Part shown: piece by piece, positions 26,781-37,665 of the stretch
Layout of the letters: the number at the start of each line of letters is the position of its first letter
How positions within the stretch are numbered: position 1 is the first letter of the stretch
Assembly (NCBI RefSeq): GCF_029893345.1
Contig: NZ_JARXVE010000005.1
Span: forward strand, 1 to 64,000
DNA: 64,000 nt
Direction of reading: 5' to 3'
Source of the DNA: Mycolicibacterium frederiksbergense
GTDB taxonomy: Bacteria; Actinomycetota; Actinomycetes; Mycobacteriales; Mycobacteriaceae
Program-made: the position numbers and the translations under genes
Notes under the pieces: model-generated
Told to the model about the DNA's origin: nothing
Database searches by the model: none
What the model saw: the letters and a program-made list of their open reading frames with translations, nothing else

Positions 26781-27512
26781 ATGAGCGGAGTGTTCTTGGA
26801 GCTGGGGCAGCGCCCCGATGAAGCGGGCCCGCCGATCCACGGGCCCGCGGCATATCCCGAGGAGGTGACGGCACGGCTGACCGCCGACGCCGAGCAGATC
26901 ACCGCCCGTTATCCCGATGCCCGCTCCGCCCTCTTGCCGCTGCTACACCTGGTGCAGTCCGAGGATGGATTCCTGACACCCGCCGGGATCCGTTTCTGCG
27001 CAACGCTGTTGGGCCTGACCGACGCCGAGGTCACCGCGGTGGCGACGTTCTACTCGATGTACCGGCGCACCCCGACCGGGGACTACCTGGTCGGCGTCTG
27101 CACCAACACGCTGTGCGCGATCATGGGTGGCGACGCGATCCTGGATGCGCTGCGGGATCATCTGGACATCGATGCCGGAGAAACCACGCCCGACGGCCGA
27201 GTCACCCTCGAGCACATCGAATGCAACGCGGCGTGTGATTACGCCCCGGTGGTGATGGTCAACTGGGAGTTCTACGACAACCAGACTCCGTCGTCGGCAA
27301 GAGATCTGGTTGACGGACTGCGCGCCGGTACTCCCCCGGCGCCGACCCGCGGGGCGCCGTTGTGCACCTTCCGGGAAACGGCCCGCACGCTGGCCGGACT
27401 CAGTGACCCGCACGTGCCGGGTGGCGCCCCCGGGGCGGCCACCCTGGCCGGACTGCGCGAGGCCCGGGAACGCGGAATGTCCGCGCCCGACAAGGCAGGT
27501 CGGTTCGCATGA
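26781..27512 (+). CDS. nuoE: NADH-quinone oxidoreductase subunit E
   Basis: 243 aa from the ATG at 26781 (MSGVFLELGQRPDE). The thioredoxin-like [2Fe-2S] domain has CTNTLC (C-x4-C) near residue 113 and CNAAC (C-x3-C) near 151, the N1a cluster ligands. It is longer than E. coli NuoE because of a C-terminal extension of roughly 60 residues rich in Ala/Gly/Pro, usual in mycobacteria. Its initiation site is the downstream end of the three-repeat cascade. The stop overlaps nuoF by 4 bp. Confidence 0.95.
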   Translation: MSGVFLELGQRPDEAGPPIHGPAAYPEEVTARLTADAEQITARYPDARSALLPLLHLVQSEDGFLTPAGIRFCATLLGLTDAEVTAVATFYSMYRRTPTGDYLVGVCTNTLCAIMGGDAILDALRDHLDIDAGETTPDGRVTLEHIECNAACDYAPVVMVNWEFYDNQTPSSARDLVDGLRAGTPPAPTRGAPLCTFRETARTLAGLSDPHVPGGAPGAATLAGLREARERGMSAPDKAGRFA

Positions 27513-28825
27513 CTGCGCTGACCCCGGTCCTCAGCCGATTCTGGGACCAGCCCGAACCGTGGACGTTGGACACCTACCGCCGCCACGACGGCTACCGGGG
27601 GCTGCAGCAGGCCCTGGCGATGAGCCCGGACGACGTGATCGCGCTGGTGAAGGAATCCGGTCTACGCGGCCGGGGCGGGGCCGGTTTTCCAACCGGAACC
27701 AAATGGTCGTTCATCCCGCAGGGCGAGGACGGAGCCGGGGCCAAGCCGCACTATCTGGTGGTCAACGCCGACGAGTCGGAACCGGGTACCTGCAAGGACA
27801 TTCCGCTGCTGCTGACCACACCGCACTTCCTGGTCGAGGGCGTGGTCATCGCGGCCTACGCGATTCGGGCCCGCCATGCCTTCATCTACGTCCGCGGCGA
27901 GGTGGTACCGGTGCTGCGGCGCCTGCAGGCGGCGGTTGCCGAAGCGTATGCGGCCGGATATCTGGGCACCGACATCCTCGGCTCGGGATTCGACCTGGAA
28001 CTGACGGTGCACGCCGGTGCCGGCGCCTATATCTGCGGTGAGGAGACCGCACTACTGGATTCCCTGGAGGGCCGCCGCGGCCAACCACGGCTGCGGCCAC
28101 CGTTTCCCGCGGTCGCCGGCCTGTACGCCTGCCCGACGGTGGTCAACAATGTCGAGTCCATCGCCAGTGTCCCGCCGATCCTGGTCAACGGGGTGGATTG
28201 GTTCCGGTCGATGGGCTCGGACAAATCCCCGGGCTTCACGTTGTATTCGTTGTCCGGCCACGTCAATCGGCCCGGCCAGTACGAAGCACCGCTGGGTATC
28301 ACGCTGCGTGAGCTGCTGGAATACGCCGGTGGCGTCCGCGACGGGCACACCCTGAAGTTCTGGACCCCGGGCGGGTCGTCGACGCCGCTGCTGACCGGCG
28401 AACACATCGACGTACCACTGGATTACGAGGGTATGGCGTCGGTCGGCTCGATGCTGGGCACCAAGGCCCTGCAGATCTTCGATGAGACCACCTGCGTGGT
28501 GCGGGCCGTGCGGCGCTGGACGCAGTTCTACGCCCACGAATCCTGCGGCAAGTGCACACCGTGTCGCGAGGGGACCTACTGGCTGGCCCAGATCTACGCC
28601 CGGCTGGAAACCGGTGCCGGCGGGCCGGAAGATATCGACAAACTGCTCGATATCTCCGACGGTATTTTCGGAAAATCGTTCTGCGCGTTGGGAGACGGTG
28701 CGGCCAGCCCGATCATGTCCTCGATCGAGCATTTCCGCGACGAGTATGTGGCACACCTGGACGGCGGGTGCCCGTTCGACCCGCACGCGTCGACATTGAT
28801 GGCCACCCAAGAGGTAGGTGCGTAG
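27509..28825 (+). CDS. nuoF: NADH-quinone oxidoreductase subunit F
   Basis: 438 aa, the NADH- and FMN-binding subunit. It shows [16 protein letters not shown] (NADH site), [30 protein letters not shown] (FMN site) and [16 protein letters not shown] with the N3 [4Fe-4S] cysteines near residues 351-357, plus a fourth cysteine in [11 protein letters not shown]. It overlaps nuoE and is separated from nuoG by a 92-bp gap containing a palindromic repeat, the only sizeable gap in the operon besides the 95-bp repeat region before nuoE. Confidence 0.96.
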   Translation: MTALTPVLSRFWDQPEPWTLDTYRRHDGYRGLQQALAMSPDDVIALVKESGLRGRGGAGFPTGTKWSFIPQGEDGAGAKPHYLVVNADESEPGTCKDIPLLLTTPHFLVEGVVIAAYAIRARHAFIYVRGEVVPVLRRLQAAVAEAYAAGYLGTDILGSGFDLELTVHAGAGAYICGEETALLDSLEGRRGQPRLRPPFPAVAGLYACPTVVNNVESIASVPPILVNGVDWFRSMGSDKSPGFTLYSLSGHVNRPGQYEAPLGITLRELLEYAGGVRDGHTLKFWTPGGSSTPLLTGEHIDVPLDYEGMASVGSMLGTKALQIFDETTCVVRAVRRWTQFYAHESCGKCTPCREGTYWLAQIYARLETGAGGPEDIDKLLDISDGIFGKSFCALGDGAASPIMSSIEHFRDEYVAHLDGGCPFDPHASTLMATQEVGA

Positions 28826-28837
28826 ATGTTTCTCACC

Positions 28838-28897
28838 GCGAGCAGACAGAGAATCGCACCAACCCCGGGCGTGTCACGCGATTCTGTGTCTGCTCGC
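28838..28897. repeat. Palindromic repeat, copy 3, between nuoF and nuoG
   Basis: 20-bp arms (28838-28857 and 28878-28897) pair with one mismatch around a 20-nt loop. The arm sequence GCGAGCAGACAGAGAATCGC is nearly the same as the outer arm of copy 1 at 10458. It begins 12 bp after the nuoF stop and ends 20 bp before nuoG, so every nuo transcript crossing this point carries the hairpin. Confidence 0.85.
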
Positions 28898-28917
28898 GCA
28901 AGGAAAGGGGGCCGCGC

Positions 28918-31305
28918 ATGACGCTGGCTGAGCCGACCAAGGACACCCCGGCGGTGGAGATGGTGTCGTTGACCATCGACGGTGAGCAGATCAGTGTCCC
29001 CAAGGGCACCTTGGTGATCCGCGCCGCCGAGCTGATCGGCATCCAGATCCCGAGGTTCTGCGATCACCCGCTGCTCGATCCGGTCGGGGCGTGTCGGCAA
29101 TGCCTGGTCGAGGTCGAAGGCCAGCGCAAACCGATGGCCTCCTGCACCACCACGGTCACCCCGGACATGGTGGTACACACCCAGTACACCTCGGAGGCGG
29201 CCGACAAGGCACAGCGCGGGGTGATGGAGCTGCTGCTGATCAACCATCCGCTGGACTGCCCGGTCTGCGACAAGGGCGGGGAATGCCCGTTACAGAACCA
29301 GGCAATGTCCAACGGGCGTCCGGAAACCAGGTTCGAGGACGTCAAACGCACCTACCCCAAACCGATCAACATCTCTGCGCAGGTCCTGCTGGACCGCGAA
29401 CGCTGCGTGTTGTGCGCGCGCTGCACCCGGTTCTCCGCACAAATCGCCGGTGACCCGTTCATCGAGCTGCTGGAACGTGGTGCACTGCAACAGGTCGGTA
29501 TCGCGCCGGGCGAACCGTTCCAGTCTTACTTCTCCGGCAACACCGTGCAGATCTGCCCGGTGGGAGCGCTCACTGGGACGGCGTACCGGTTCCGGGCCCG
29601 TCCGTTCGACCTGGTGTCCAGCCCCAGCGTGTGTGAGCATTGCGCCTCGGGTTGCGCCCAGCGCACCGACCACCGCCGCGGAACAGTGCTGCGCCGCTTG
29701 GCCGGCGATGATCCCGAGGTCAACGAGGAGTGGAACTGCGACAAGGGCCGGTGGGCGTTCACCTACCCAACGGTCGGCGATCGGATCACCACACCGTTGA
29801 TCCGTGAAGACGGCACGCTGCGCCCGGCCTCGTGGTCGGAGGCGTTGACGGTCGCCGGTGCGGGCCTGCTGTCGGCGGGCGCGAACACCGGTGTGTTGGT
29901 GGGCGGTCGGTGCACTGTGCAGGACGCCTACGCCTACTCAAAATTCGCCCGAATGGTGTTGGGCACCAATAACATCGACTTCCGGGCCCGCCCGCACTCC
30001 GGCGAAGAGGCCGATTTCCTGGCGGCCCGGATCGCCGGGCAGCCGATGACGCTGCGCTACGCCGAGCTGGAGAAGGCCCCGACCGTCCTGCTGGTGGGCC
30101 TGGAGCCCGAAGAAGAATCCCCGATCGTCTTCCTGCGGTTGCGCAAGGCCGCCCGCAACAACGGTATGCAGGTGCTCTCGGTGGCGCCGTTCGCCAGTCG
30201 CGGGCTCACCAAGATGGCGGGAACGCTGATCCCGACCGTCCCCGGGGCCGAGGCCCACGCATTGGATGCGCTGGCCGACGACGCGCGACTGAGCCGCCCG
30301 GGCGCGGTGATCCTGGTCGGTGAGCGGCTGGCCACCTCACCCGGGGCACTGGCGGCGGCGCTGCGGCTTGCCACGGCGACCGGGGCCCGGCTGGCCTGGA
30401 TTCCACGCCGGGCCGGTGAGCGCGGCGCGCTGGAAGCCGGTGCCCTGCCGAACCTGTTGCCCGGCGGGCGCCCCGTGACCGACGCCGACGCCCGGGCCCA
30501 GACCGCCGCGGCGTGGAACGTCACCGACCTGCCCGCCACCACCGGCCGCGACACCAGCGCCATCCTGGCCGCGGCCACCGACGGGCTGCTCTCAGCGCTC
30601 CTGGTCGGCGGTGTCGAGGTCACCGACCTCCCCGACCCGGCCGCCACGCTGGCCGCACTGCGGGCCACCCCGTTCGTGGTGAGCCTCGAATTGCGGGAAA
30701 GCGAGGTCACCGAACTTGCCGATGTGGTGTTCCCGGTGGCGCCGGTGGTGGAGAAGGCCGGCGCATTCCTCAACTGGGAAGGCCGGATTCGGCCCTTCGA
30801 AGCGGCGCTGCAGACCAACGCCATTTCCGATCTGCGGGTGCTGCACTATCTGGCCGACGAGATCGGCGTCGACCTCGGCCTGCCCGGGCCGGAAGCCGCC
30901 GACGACGAGCTGGCCCGGCTGGGGATCTGGACCGGACTGCGCTCGGCTGAACCGTCGGCGGCCCCCGGAGCCCATCCCGCCCCCGGACCCGGGCAGGCCG
31001 TGCTGGCCAGTTGGCGCCTGTTGCTGGACGCCGGGCGTCTGCAGGACGGCGAACCCTACCTGGCCGGCACCGCGATCAACCCCGTGCTGCGGCTCTCCCC
31101 CGGCACCGCTACCGAACTCGGTGTGACACCGGGAGATCCGGTCACCGTCAGTACCGAGCGTGGGTCCATCACCCTGCCGCTGTCGGTGACCGATATGCCG
31201 GACCGGGTGGTGTGGCTGCCCACCAACTCGCCCGGGTCGGCCGTCCATCGCCAACTCGGGGTGACCGCCGGTGCCGTGGTCTCGATCGGGAGGGCTGTCT
31301 CGTGA
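28918..31305 (+). CDS. nuoG: NADH-quinone oxidoreductase subunit G
   Basis: 795 aa from the ATG at 28918 (AAGGAAAGGGGG upstream); a longer open frame into nuoF is rejected. Iron-sulphur ligands in order: [20 protein letters not shown] [2Fe-2S], [27 protein letters not shown] and QICPVGALT, then VCEHCASGC for the additional cluster. The C-terminal half is the molybdopterin-oxidoreductase-like domain without a cofactor role. In M. tuberculosis NuoG inhibits host cell apoptosis; relevance here is unknown. Stop overlaps the nuoH GTG. Confidence 0.95.
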   Translation: MTLAEPTKDTPAVEMVSLTIDGEQISVPKGTLVIRAAELIGIQIPRFCDHPLLDPVGACRQCLVEVEGQRKPMASCTTTVTPDMVVHTQYTSEAADKAQRGVMELLLINHPLDCPVCDKGGECPLQNQAMSNGRPETRFEDVKRTYPKPINISAQVLLDRERCVLCARCTRFSAQIAGDPFIELLERGALQQVGIAPGEPFQSYFSGNTVQICPVGALTGTAYRFRARPFDLVSSPSVCEHCASGCAQRTDHRRGTVLRRLAGDDPEVNEEWNCDKGRWAFTYPTVGDRITTPLIREDGTLRPASWSEALTVAGAGLLSAGANTGVLVGGRCTVQDAYAYSKFARMVLGTNNIDFRARPHSGEEADFLAARIAGQPMTLRYAELEKAPTVLLVGLEPEEESPIVFLRLRKAARNNGMQVLSVAPFASRGLTKMAGTLIPTVPGAEAHALDALADDARLSRPGAVILVGERLATSPGALAAALRLATATGARLAWIPRRAGERGALEAGALPNLLPGGRPVTDADARAQTAAAWNVTDLPATTGRDTSAILAAATDGLLSALLVGGVEVTDLPDPAATLAALRATPFVVSLELRESEVTELADVVFPVAPVVEKAGAFLNWEGRIRPFEAALQTNAISDLRVLHYLADEIGVDLGLPGPEAADDELARLGIWTGLRSAEPSAAPGAHPAPGPGQAVLASWRLLLDAGRLQDGEPYLAGTAINPVLRLSPGTATELGVTPGDPVTVSTERGSITLPLSVTDMPDRVVWLPTNSPGSAVHRQLGVTAGAVVSIGRAVS

Positions 31306-32525
31306 GGTACCCCGATCCCACTCTGTTCGGCCACGATCCGTGGTGGCTGATCCTGGCCAAGGCGCTCGGGGTGTTCGTCTTCCTGCTGCTGACCGTGCTC
31401 GCGGCGATCCTGATCGAACGAAAGCTGCTGGGCCGCATGCAGATGCGGTTCGGACCCAACCGGGTTGGTCCCGGCGGACTGCTGCAATCACTGGTCGACG
31501 GTGTCAAACTGGCGCTCAAGGAAGGCCTCACCCCCGCAGGGGTGGACAAGCCGATCTACCTGCTGGCCCCGGTGATCGCGGTGATCCCGGCCTTCCTGGC
31601 GTTCGCGGTGATTCCGATGGGCGGCGCCGTGTCGGTGTTCGGTCACCGCACCGCGCTGCAATTGACCGATCTGCCCGTCGCGGTGCTCTACATCCTCGCC
31701 GTCACCTCGATCGGGGTGTACGGCATCGTGCTGGCCGGCTGGGCCTCCGGGTCCACCTACCCCCTGCTGGGTGGCCTGCGCTCCAGCGCTCAGGTGATCT
31801 CCTACGAGGTCGCGATGGCATTGACGTTCGCCGCGGTGTTCCTCTACGCCGGCACCATGTCCACCTCGGGCATAGTCGCCGCCCAGGACCGCATCTGGTA
31901 CGTCTTCGTGCTGCTGCCGTCGTTCGTGGTGTACGTGACCTCGATGGTGGGCGAAACCAACCGGGCGCCTTTCGATCTTCCCGAAGCCGAGGGTGAACTC
32001 GTCGCGGGTTTCCACACCGAGTACTCGTCGCTGAAATTCGCCATGTTCATGCTGGCCGAATACGTCAACATGACCACGGTTTCAGCGCTGGCCACCACCA
32101 TGTTCCTCGGTGGTTGGCACTCACCGTTCCCGTTCAACCTGATCGAGGGTGCCAACAGCGGCTGGTGGCCGTTGTTGTGGTTCACCGCCAAGGTGTGGAC
32201 TTTCATGTTTTTCTACTTCTGGCTGCGTGCCACCCTGCCCCGGCTGCGCTACGACCAGTTCATGGCGCTGGGCTGGAAAGTGCTGATCCCGGTGTCCCTG
32301 GTCTGGATCATGGTGGTGGCGGTCACCCACAGTCTGCGTGAGCACGGCTACCACAACTGGGCCACCGGGTTGGTGACCACCGCGGTCCTGGTGGTGGCGA
32401 TCCTGGCCGCAGCACTGTGGAAGGCCCTGCGCGGCAGATCAGTTCAGCCGATACCGGAGCAGAGCAGCGGAGCCTATCCGGTGCCGCCGCTGCCGAATGC
32501 TGGAAAGGAGGCCGTCGATGTCTAA
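31302..32525 (+). CDS. nuoH: NADH-quinone oxidoreductase subunit H
   Basis: 407 aa from the GTG at 31302 overlapping the nuoG stop by 4 bp. It is the membrane subunit at the quinone entrance. Eight or more helices; diagnostic segments are [26 protein letters not shown] near residue 35 and [27 protein letters not shown] near 215 (acidic quinone-site loop). A soluble C-terminal tail of about 35 residues ends [13 protein letters not shown]. The nuoI start lies inside its last codons. Confidence 0.95.
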   Translation: MRYPDPTLFGHDPWWLILAKALGVFVFLLLTVLAAILIERKLLGRMQMRFGPNRVGPGGLLQSLVDGVKLALKEGLTPAGVDKPIYLLAPVIAVIPAFLAFAVIPMGGAVSVFGHRTALQLTDLPVAVLYILAVTSIGVYGIVLAGWASGSTYPLLGGLRSSAQVISYEVAMALTFAAVFLYAGTMSTSGIVAAQDRIWYVFVLLPSFVVYVTSMVGETNRAPFDLPEAEGELVAGFHTEYSSLKFAMFMLAEYVNMTTVSALATTMFLGGWHSPFPFNLIEGANSGWWPLLWFTAKVWTFMFFYFWLRATLPRLRYDQFMALGWKVLIPVSLVWIMVVAVTHSLREHGYHNWATGLVTTAVLVVAILAAALWKALRGRSVQPIPEQSSGAYPVPPLPNAGKEAVDV

Positions 32526-33051
32526 GATGCCTAAAATCCTCGACGCCCTGGCCGGATTCGCGGTCACCCTCGGCTCGATGTTCAAAAAGCCGGTCACCGA
32601 ACAGTATCCGGAGAAGCCGGGGCCGGTGGCGCCGCGGTATCACGGCCGGCATCAACTCAACCGCTATCCCGACGGACTGGAGAAATGCATCGGCTGCGAG
32701 CTGTGCGCCTGGGCCTGCCCCGCCGATGCGATTTTCGTCGAAGGCGCCGATAACACCGCCGCCGAACGCTTCTCGCCCGGTGAACGCTACGGACGGGTCT
32801 ATCAGATCAACTATCTGCGCTGCATCGGGTGCGGATTGTGCATCGAAGCCTGCCCCACCCGCGCGCTGACCATGACCAACGAATACGAAATGGCCGACGA
32901 CAACCGGGCGGATCTGATCTGGGGTAAGGACAAGCTGCTGGCCCCGCTGCAACCGGGTATGCAACCGCCTCCGCACGATATGGCACCGGGCAGCACCGAC
33001 GACGACTACTACCTCGGCCGGATCACGCCGCTGCCCCAGGACACCCAGTGA
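32518..33051 (+). CDS. nuoI: NADH-quinone oxidoreductase subunit I
   Basis: 177 aa from the ATG at 32518 preceded by GGAAAGGAGG; the in-frame start further upstream is rejected. Two ferredoxin motifs bind N6a and N6b: [17 protein letters not shown] and [17 protein letters not shown], each C-x2-C-x2-C-x3-C-P. The protein carries electrons from NuoG towards NuoB. It overlaps nuoH by 8 bp and nuoJ by 4 bp. Confidence 0.96.
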   Translation: MSKMPKILDALAGFAVTLGSMFKKPVTEQYPEKPGPVAPRYHGRHQLNRYPDGLEKCIGCELCAWACPADAIFVEGADNTAAERFSPGERYGRVYQINYLRCIGCGLCIEACPTRALTMTNEYEMADDNRADLIWGKDKLLAPLQPGMQPPPHDMAPGSTDDDYYLGRITPLPQDTQ

Positions 33052-33890
33052 GGCCGGAAGTCATGCTGCTGGCCGCGGAGCACATTTCGCGGCTCGGCGC
33101 GGAGCACATTTCGCGGCTCGCCGCGGACACGCCGGCCCGCACCTCGACCTCGGAGGCCGTGCTGTTCTGGATTCTCGGAACGGTCGCGGTACTCGGCGCC
33201 ATCGGAGTGGTGGCCGCCCCCAAAGCGGTGTACTCCGCGGTGTTCCTGGCCTCGACGATGATCGCGCTGGCGGTGCTCTACATCGCCCAAGACGCCCTGT
33301 TCCTCGGTGTCGTGCAGGTGGTGGTCTACACCGGCGCGGTGATGATGCTGTTCCTGTTCGTACTGATGCTCATCGGTGTCGACCTGACCGAATCAATGGC
33401 GGAAACCCTGCGCGGGCAACGCATCACGGCATTGGCCGTCGGCGCCGGGTTCGGCATCCTGCTGATCGCCGGGATCGGCAACGTCTCGGTGGCCGGATTC
33501 ACCGGGTTGGCACAGGCCAATAGTGGCGGCAACGTGGAAGGCCTGGCAACGTTGATCTTCACCCGCTACCTGTGGGCATTCGAGCTGACCAGCACGTTGT
33601 TGATCACCGCGGCGCTGGGCGCGATGGTGCTGGCGCACCGGGAGCGCTTCGAACGCCGCAGAACCCAGCGCGAGCTCGCGGTGGAGCGGTTCCAGGCCGG
33701 TGGGCATCCGACTCCGTTGCCCAATCCCGGTGTCTACGCACGGCATAACGCGGTCGACGTAGCGGCCCGGCTACCCGATGGGTCTGACGCGGCGCTGTCG
33801 GTCAGCGCGATCCTGCCGCAGCGCACGATCGGTAACTCGGCGAACGGGAAGGGTGATGCGATGGACCCGCGGACGCGAGGAGCAAAATGA
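33048..33890 (+). CDS. nuoJ: NADH-quinone oxidoreductase subunit J
   Basis: 280 aa from the GTG at 33048 (overlaps nuoI stop by 4 bp); an ATG at 33063 is an alternative. Five membrane helices span roughly residues 38-185, including [31 protein letters not shown], typical of NuoJ. The N-terminus carries an internal duplication, (A)[14 protein letters not shown], encoded by a 22-bp exact repeat with 24-bp period (33075-33096 and 33099-33120). A soluble C-terminal tail of about 80 residues follows. Stop overlaps nuoK. Confidence 0.94.
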   Translation: MRPEVMLLAAEHISRLGAEHISRLAADTPARTSTSEAVLFWILGTVAVLGAIGVVAAPKAVYSAVFLASTMIALAVLYIAQDALFLGVVQVVVYTGAVMMLFLFVLMLIGVDLTESMAETLRGQRITALAVGAGFGILLIAGIGNVSVAGFTGLAQANSGGNVEGLATLIFTRYLWAFELTSTLLITAALGAMVLAHRERFERRRTQRELAVERFQAGGHPTPLPNPGVYARHNAVDVAARLPDGSDAALSVSAILPQRTIGNSANGKGDAMDPRTRGAK

Positions 33891-34186
33891 ATCCCGACAA
33901 CTATCTCTACCTGTCGGTCCTGTTGTTCACCATCGGCGCGGCGGGAGTGCTGTTGCGCCGCAACGCCATCGTCATGTTCATGTGCGTCGAGCTGATGCTC
34001 AATGCGGCCAACTTGGCGTTCGTGGCGTTTTCTCGCATGCACGGTCATCTCGACGGCCAAGTGGTGGCGTTCTTCACCATGGTGGTAGCCGCCTGCGAGG
34101 TGGTGATCGGCCTGGCCATCATCATGACCATCTTCCGTACCCGCCGTTCGGCCTCGGTCGACGACGCCAGCCTGCTGAAGCATTAG
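33887..34186 (+). CDS. nuoK: NADH-quinone oxidoreductase subunit K
   Basis: 99 aa with three membrane helices; the conserved glutamate in [23 protein letters not shown] and the one in [14 protein letters not shown] form part of the proton pathway. Standard length. ATG overlaps the nuoJ stop; nuoL begins 7 bp downstream. Confidence 0.96.
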   Translation: MNPDNYLYLSVLLFTIGAAGVLLRRNAIVMFMCVELMLNAANLAFVAFSRMHGHLDGQVVAFFTMVVAACEVVIGLAIIMTIFRTRRSASVDDASLLKH

Positions 34187-34193
34187 GGCCGCG

Positions 34194-36074
34194 ATGACGA
34201 TCCCTGTGTGGTTACTGATCGCCCTTCCGGCCGCGGGCGCCGCGGTCCTGTTGTTGTCCGGACGCCGCTCCGACCGCTGGGGACACCTGCTGGGCTGCGC
34301 TACCTCGCTCGCTGCGTTTGGCGTCGGGGCGGTCCTGTTGGCCGGCATGCTGGGCCGCCACGGTGAGGACCGCGTCATCCACGAGACCCTGTTCTCCTGG
34401 GTTCCGGTGGCGGGCTTGCAGGTCGATTTCGGGTTGCAGCTGGACCAGCTCTCGGTGTGCTTCGTGCTGCTGATCACCGGGGTTGGGTCGCTGATCCACA
34501 TCTACTCGATCGGTTATATGGCCGAAGATCCCGACCGGCGACGGTTCTTCGCGTACATGAACCTGTTCCTGGCGGCCATGTTGCTCTTGGTGCTGGCCGA
34601 CAACTACCTCGGCCTGTACACCGGGTGGGAGGGCGTCGGCTTGGCGTCCTATCTGCTGATCGGATTCTGGTCGTACAAGCCGTCGGCGGCCACGGCGGCC
34701 AAGAAGGCGTTCGTCGTCAACCGGGTCGGCGACATGGGTTTGGCCATCGCACTGATGGTCATGTTCGCCACCATCGGATCGCTTTCCTTCGCCGGTGTGT
34801 TCAGCGCCGCACCGGCCGTCAGCGAGCCCACGTTGACCGCGATCGGACTGCTGTTGTTGCTGGGGGCGTGCGGCAAGTCCGCCCAGGTGCCGCTGCAATC
34901 CTGGCTGGGCGACGCGATGGAGGGCCCGACCCCGGTCTCGGCACTGATCCACGCGGCCACCATGGTGACCGCCGGGGTGTACCTGATCGTGCGGTCCGGG
35001 CCGATCTTCGACCTGGCGCCCGCCGCGCAGACCGGCGTGGTCGTCGTCGGTGCGGTCACGCTGCTGTTCGGCGCGATCATCGGGTGCGCCAAGGACGACA
35101 TCAAGAAGGCCCTGGCCGCCTCCACCATGAGCCAGATCGGCTATATGGTGCTGGCCGCCGGGCTCGGGCCGGCCGGATACGCGTTCGCAATCATGCACCT
35201 GCTGACTCATGGCTTCTTCAAGGCCGGGCTGTTCCTGGGCGCCGGGTCGGTCATGCACGCGATGAACGACGAGGTGAACATGCGCCGCTACGGCGGGCTG
35301 CGCACCGTCCTGCCAATCACATTCGCCACCTTCGGGCTGGGCTATCTGGCCATCATCGGGGTACCGCCGCTGGCGGGGTTCTTCTCCAAGGACGGCATCA
35401 TCGAAGCGGCGCTGGGCGCGGGCGGGGCGCGCGGCCTGATTCTGGGTGGCGCGGCCATCCTGGGCGCCGGGATCACCGCGTTCTACATGACCCGAGTCAT
35501 GCTGATGACGTTCTTCGGTGAAAAGCGTTGGGAACCCGACGCACATCCGCACGAGGCGCCGGCCGTGATGACCTGGCCGATGGTCCTGCTCGCGGTCGGC
35601 TCGGTAGTCTCCGGCGGCGCGCTGGCAATCGGCGGCACGCTGTCGCACTGGCTGGCACCCGTCGTCGGCACCCATGAGGCCACCCACGCCGTCCCGGCGT
35701 GGGCCGTCACCGCGGTGGTGCTGGCAGTGGTGGCGATCGGTATCGCGGTGGCCTACCGGATGTACGCGCGGCAGCCGGTGCCCGAACAGGCGCCGACCGG
35801 ATCGGCGTTGACGGTGGCGGCTCGCCGCGACCTTTACGGCGACGCATTCAACGAGGCGGTGTTCATGCGAGGTGGCCAGACCCTGACAGCGACCCTGGTT
35901 GCCGTCGACGACGAGTTGGTCGACGGCACCGCCGGTGGACTGGCCGCGCTGGTGCGCCGAATGTCGGATGGGTTGCGCCAGTTGCAGACCGGGTTCGCCC
36001 GGTCCTACGCGCTGGCGATGTTGAGCGGAGCGGTCCTGCTGGTGGCGGCGATCCTGGCGGTGCGACTGTGGTGA
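34194..36074 (+). CDS. nuoL: NADH-quinone oxidoreductase subunit L
   Basis: 626 aa, the distal antiporter-like proton-pumping subunit with about 16 helices. Diagnostic stretches: [16 protein letters not shown] (conserved Glu), [37 protein letters not shown] (pump Lys and His residues), and [21 protein letters not shown]. The C-terminal amphipathic lateral helix region follows residue about 510. Its stop overlaps the nuoM GTG by 4 bp. Confidence 0.96.
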   Translation: MTIPVWLLIALPAAGAAVLLLSGRRSDRWGHLLGCATSLAAFGVGAVLLAGMLGRHGEDRVIHETLFSWVPVAGLQVDFGLQLDQLSVCFVLLITGVGSLIHIYSIGYMAEDPDRRRFFAYMNLFLAAMLLLVLADNYLGLYTGWEGVGLASYLLIGFWSYKPSAATAAKKAFVVNRVGDMGLAIALMVMFATIGSLSFAGVFSAAPAVSEPTLTAIGLLLLLGACGKSAQVPLQSWLGDAMEGPTPVSALIHAATMVTAGVYLIVRSGPIFDLAPAAQTGVVVVGAVTLLFGAIIGCAKDDIKKALAASTMSQIGYMVLAAGLGPAGYAFAIMHLLTHGFFKAGLFLGAGSVMHAMNDEVNMRRYGGLRTVLPITFATFGLGYLAIIGVPPLAGFFSKDGIIEAALGAGGARGLILGGAAILGAGITAFYMTRVMLMTFFGEKRWEPDAHPHEAPAVMTWPMVLLAVGSVVSGGALAIGGTLSHWLAPVVGTHEATHAVPAWAVTAVVLAVVAIGIAVAYRMYARQPVPEQAPTGSALTVAARRDLYGDAFNEAVFMRGGQTLTATLVAVDDELVDGTAGGLAALVRRMSDGLRQLQTGFARSYALAMLSGAVLLVAAILAVRLW

Positions 36075-37663
36075 GCGCATTTCCGTGGCTGACGGTGTTG
36101 TGGGCGACCCCCACGGCGGGGGCTGCGGTGCTGATGCTGCTGCCGGCCGCGCAGCGGGTTCTGGCGAAATGGCTGGCCCTGGCGGTCGCGTTGACGACAC
36201 TCGGCCTGACCGCCGTGATCGTCGCCGGGTTCGACCCGGGCGGCGCGCGATACCAGTTCGTCGAATCTCACCGCTGGATCCCGTCTTTCGGGACCGGTTA
36301 CATTCTCGGGGTCGACGGCATCGCCCTGGCCCTGGTGGTGTTGACCACCGTGCTGGTGCCGCTGCTGATCGTCGCCGGCTGGAACGATGCGGCACGCCAG
36401 TCCGGGCTCAATGGCCGGGCGGTGCAGGCGTATCTGGCGCTGACCCTGGCCGTCGAGGGCATGGTGCTGATATCCCTGGTGGCGCTCGACGTGCTGCTGT
36501 TCTATGTGTTCTTCGAAGCCATGCTCATCCCGATGTACTTCCTGATCGGCGGGTACGGCGAGAACAAAGCCCGATCCTCCAAAGCCGCGGTGAAGTTCCT
36601 GCTGTACAACCTGTTCGGCGGACTGGTCATGCTGGCCGCGGTGATCGGTCTCTATGTCGTCACCGCGGGCAGCGACGCATTCCCATCCGGAACCTTCGAT
36701 TTCCGCGCCATCGTTGCGGCCGTCTCCTCGGCAGAGTTGGTGATCAACCCCGCGGTGGCGAACTTCCTGTTCCTGGGTTTCATGTTCGCGTTCGCGGTCA
36801 AGGCGCCGCTGTGGCCGTTTCACGGTTGGCTACCCGATGCCGCGGTGCAGGCGACCCCGGCCAGTGCGGTGTTGATGATGGCGATCATGGACAAGGTCGG
36901 CACATTCGGCATGCTGCGCTACTGCCTGCAGTTGTTCCCCGATGCGTCAACCTATTTCCGTCCGGTGGTGCTCACCCTGGCGGTGATCGGCATCGTCTAC
37001 GGGGCCGTTCTGGCGATCGGGCAGACCGATGTGATGCGGTTGATCGCCTACACCTCGATATCGCATTTCGGTTTCATCATCCTGGGCATTTTCGTGATGA
37101 CCAGCCAGGGCCAGTCCGGCTCGACGCTGTACATGATCAACCACGGGATCTCCACTGCCGCACTGTTCCTCATTGCAGGCTTCCTGGTGTCGCGGCGGGG
37201 CACCCGGCTGATCGACGCGTACGGCGGTGTGCAGAAGGTGGCCCCGGTGCTGGCCGGAACCTTCCTGGTGGCCGGGTTGGCCACCCTGTCGCTGCCGGGG
37301 CTGGCGCCGTTCATCAGCGAATTCCTGGTGCTGATCGGCACATTCACCCGCTACCCGGTGCTGGCGGTCTTCGCCGCGACCGCACTGGTGCTCTCGGCGG
37401 TGTACATCCTGTGGACCTATCAGCGGATGATGACCGGGCCGGTGCGTGACGGTACGCGCGAAAGTGTCCGCGGCCTACCCGATCTGGTGCCACGAGAACT
37501 CGCCGTGGTGGCCCCGTTGATCGCACTGCTGCTGGTGCTGGGCATCTATCCCAAACCCGCTCTGGACGTGATCACTCCGGCCGTGCAGCACACCCTGACA
37601 ACCATCGGACAGACCGATCCGGTACCGATAGCACCGCCGACCACCGCCGAGGGAGGCCGCTGA
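36071..37663 (+). CDS. nuoM: NADH-quinone oxidoreductase subunit M
   Basis: 530 aa from the GTG at 36071, overlapping the nuoL stop; the longer frame from 35699 lies in nuoL and is rejected. It is a 14-helix antiporter-like proton pump. Key features are [18 protein letters not shown] (conserved Glu), [29 protein letters not shown] and [17 protein letters not shown]. nuoN begins 2 bp after its stop. Confidence 0.95.
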   Translation: MSAFPWLTVLWATPTAGAAVLMLLPAAQRVLAKWLALAVALTTLGLTAVIVAGFDPGGARYQFVESHRWIPSFGTGYILGVDGIALALVVLTTVLVPLLIVAGWNDAARQSGLNGRAVQAYLALTLAVEGMVLISLVALDVLLFYVFFEAMLIPMYFLIGGYGENKARSSKAAVKFLLYNLFGGLVMLAAVIGLYVVTAGSDAFPSGTFDFRAIVAAVSSAELVINPAVANFLFLGFMFAFAVKAPLWPFHGWLPDAAVQATPASAVLMMAIMDKVGTFGMLRYCLQLFPDASTYFRPVVLTLAVIGIVYGAVLAIGQTDVMRLIAYTSISHFGFIILGIFVMTSQGQSGSTLYMINHGISTAALFLIAGFLVSRRGTRLIDAYGGVQKVAPVLAGTFLVAGLATLSLPGLAPFISEFLVLIGTFTRYPVLAVFAATALVLSAVYILWTYQRMMTGPVRDGTRESVRGLPDLVPRELAVVAPLIALLLVLGIYPKPALDVITPAVQHTLTTIGQTDPVPIAPPTTAEGGR

Positions 37664-37665
37664 TC

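Noticed and set aside
34212..36395. 727-codon open frame antisense to nuoL
   Set aside because: It mirrors the nuoL codons, has low-complexity His/Gln/Arg-rich sequence and no ribosome site. Long antisense frames are expected at this GC content; the same applies to 588-2273, 13404-15275, 36085-37449 and 38208-39632.
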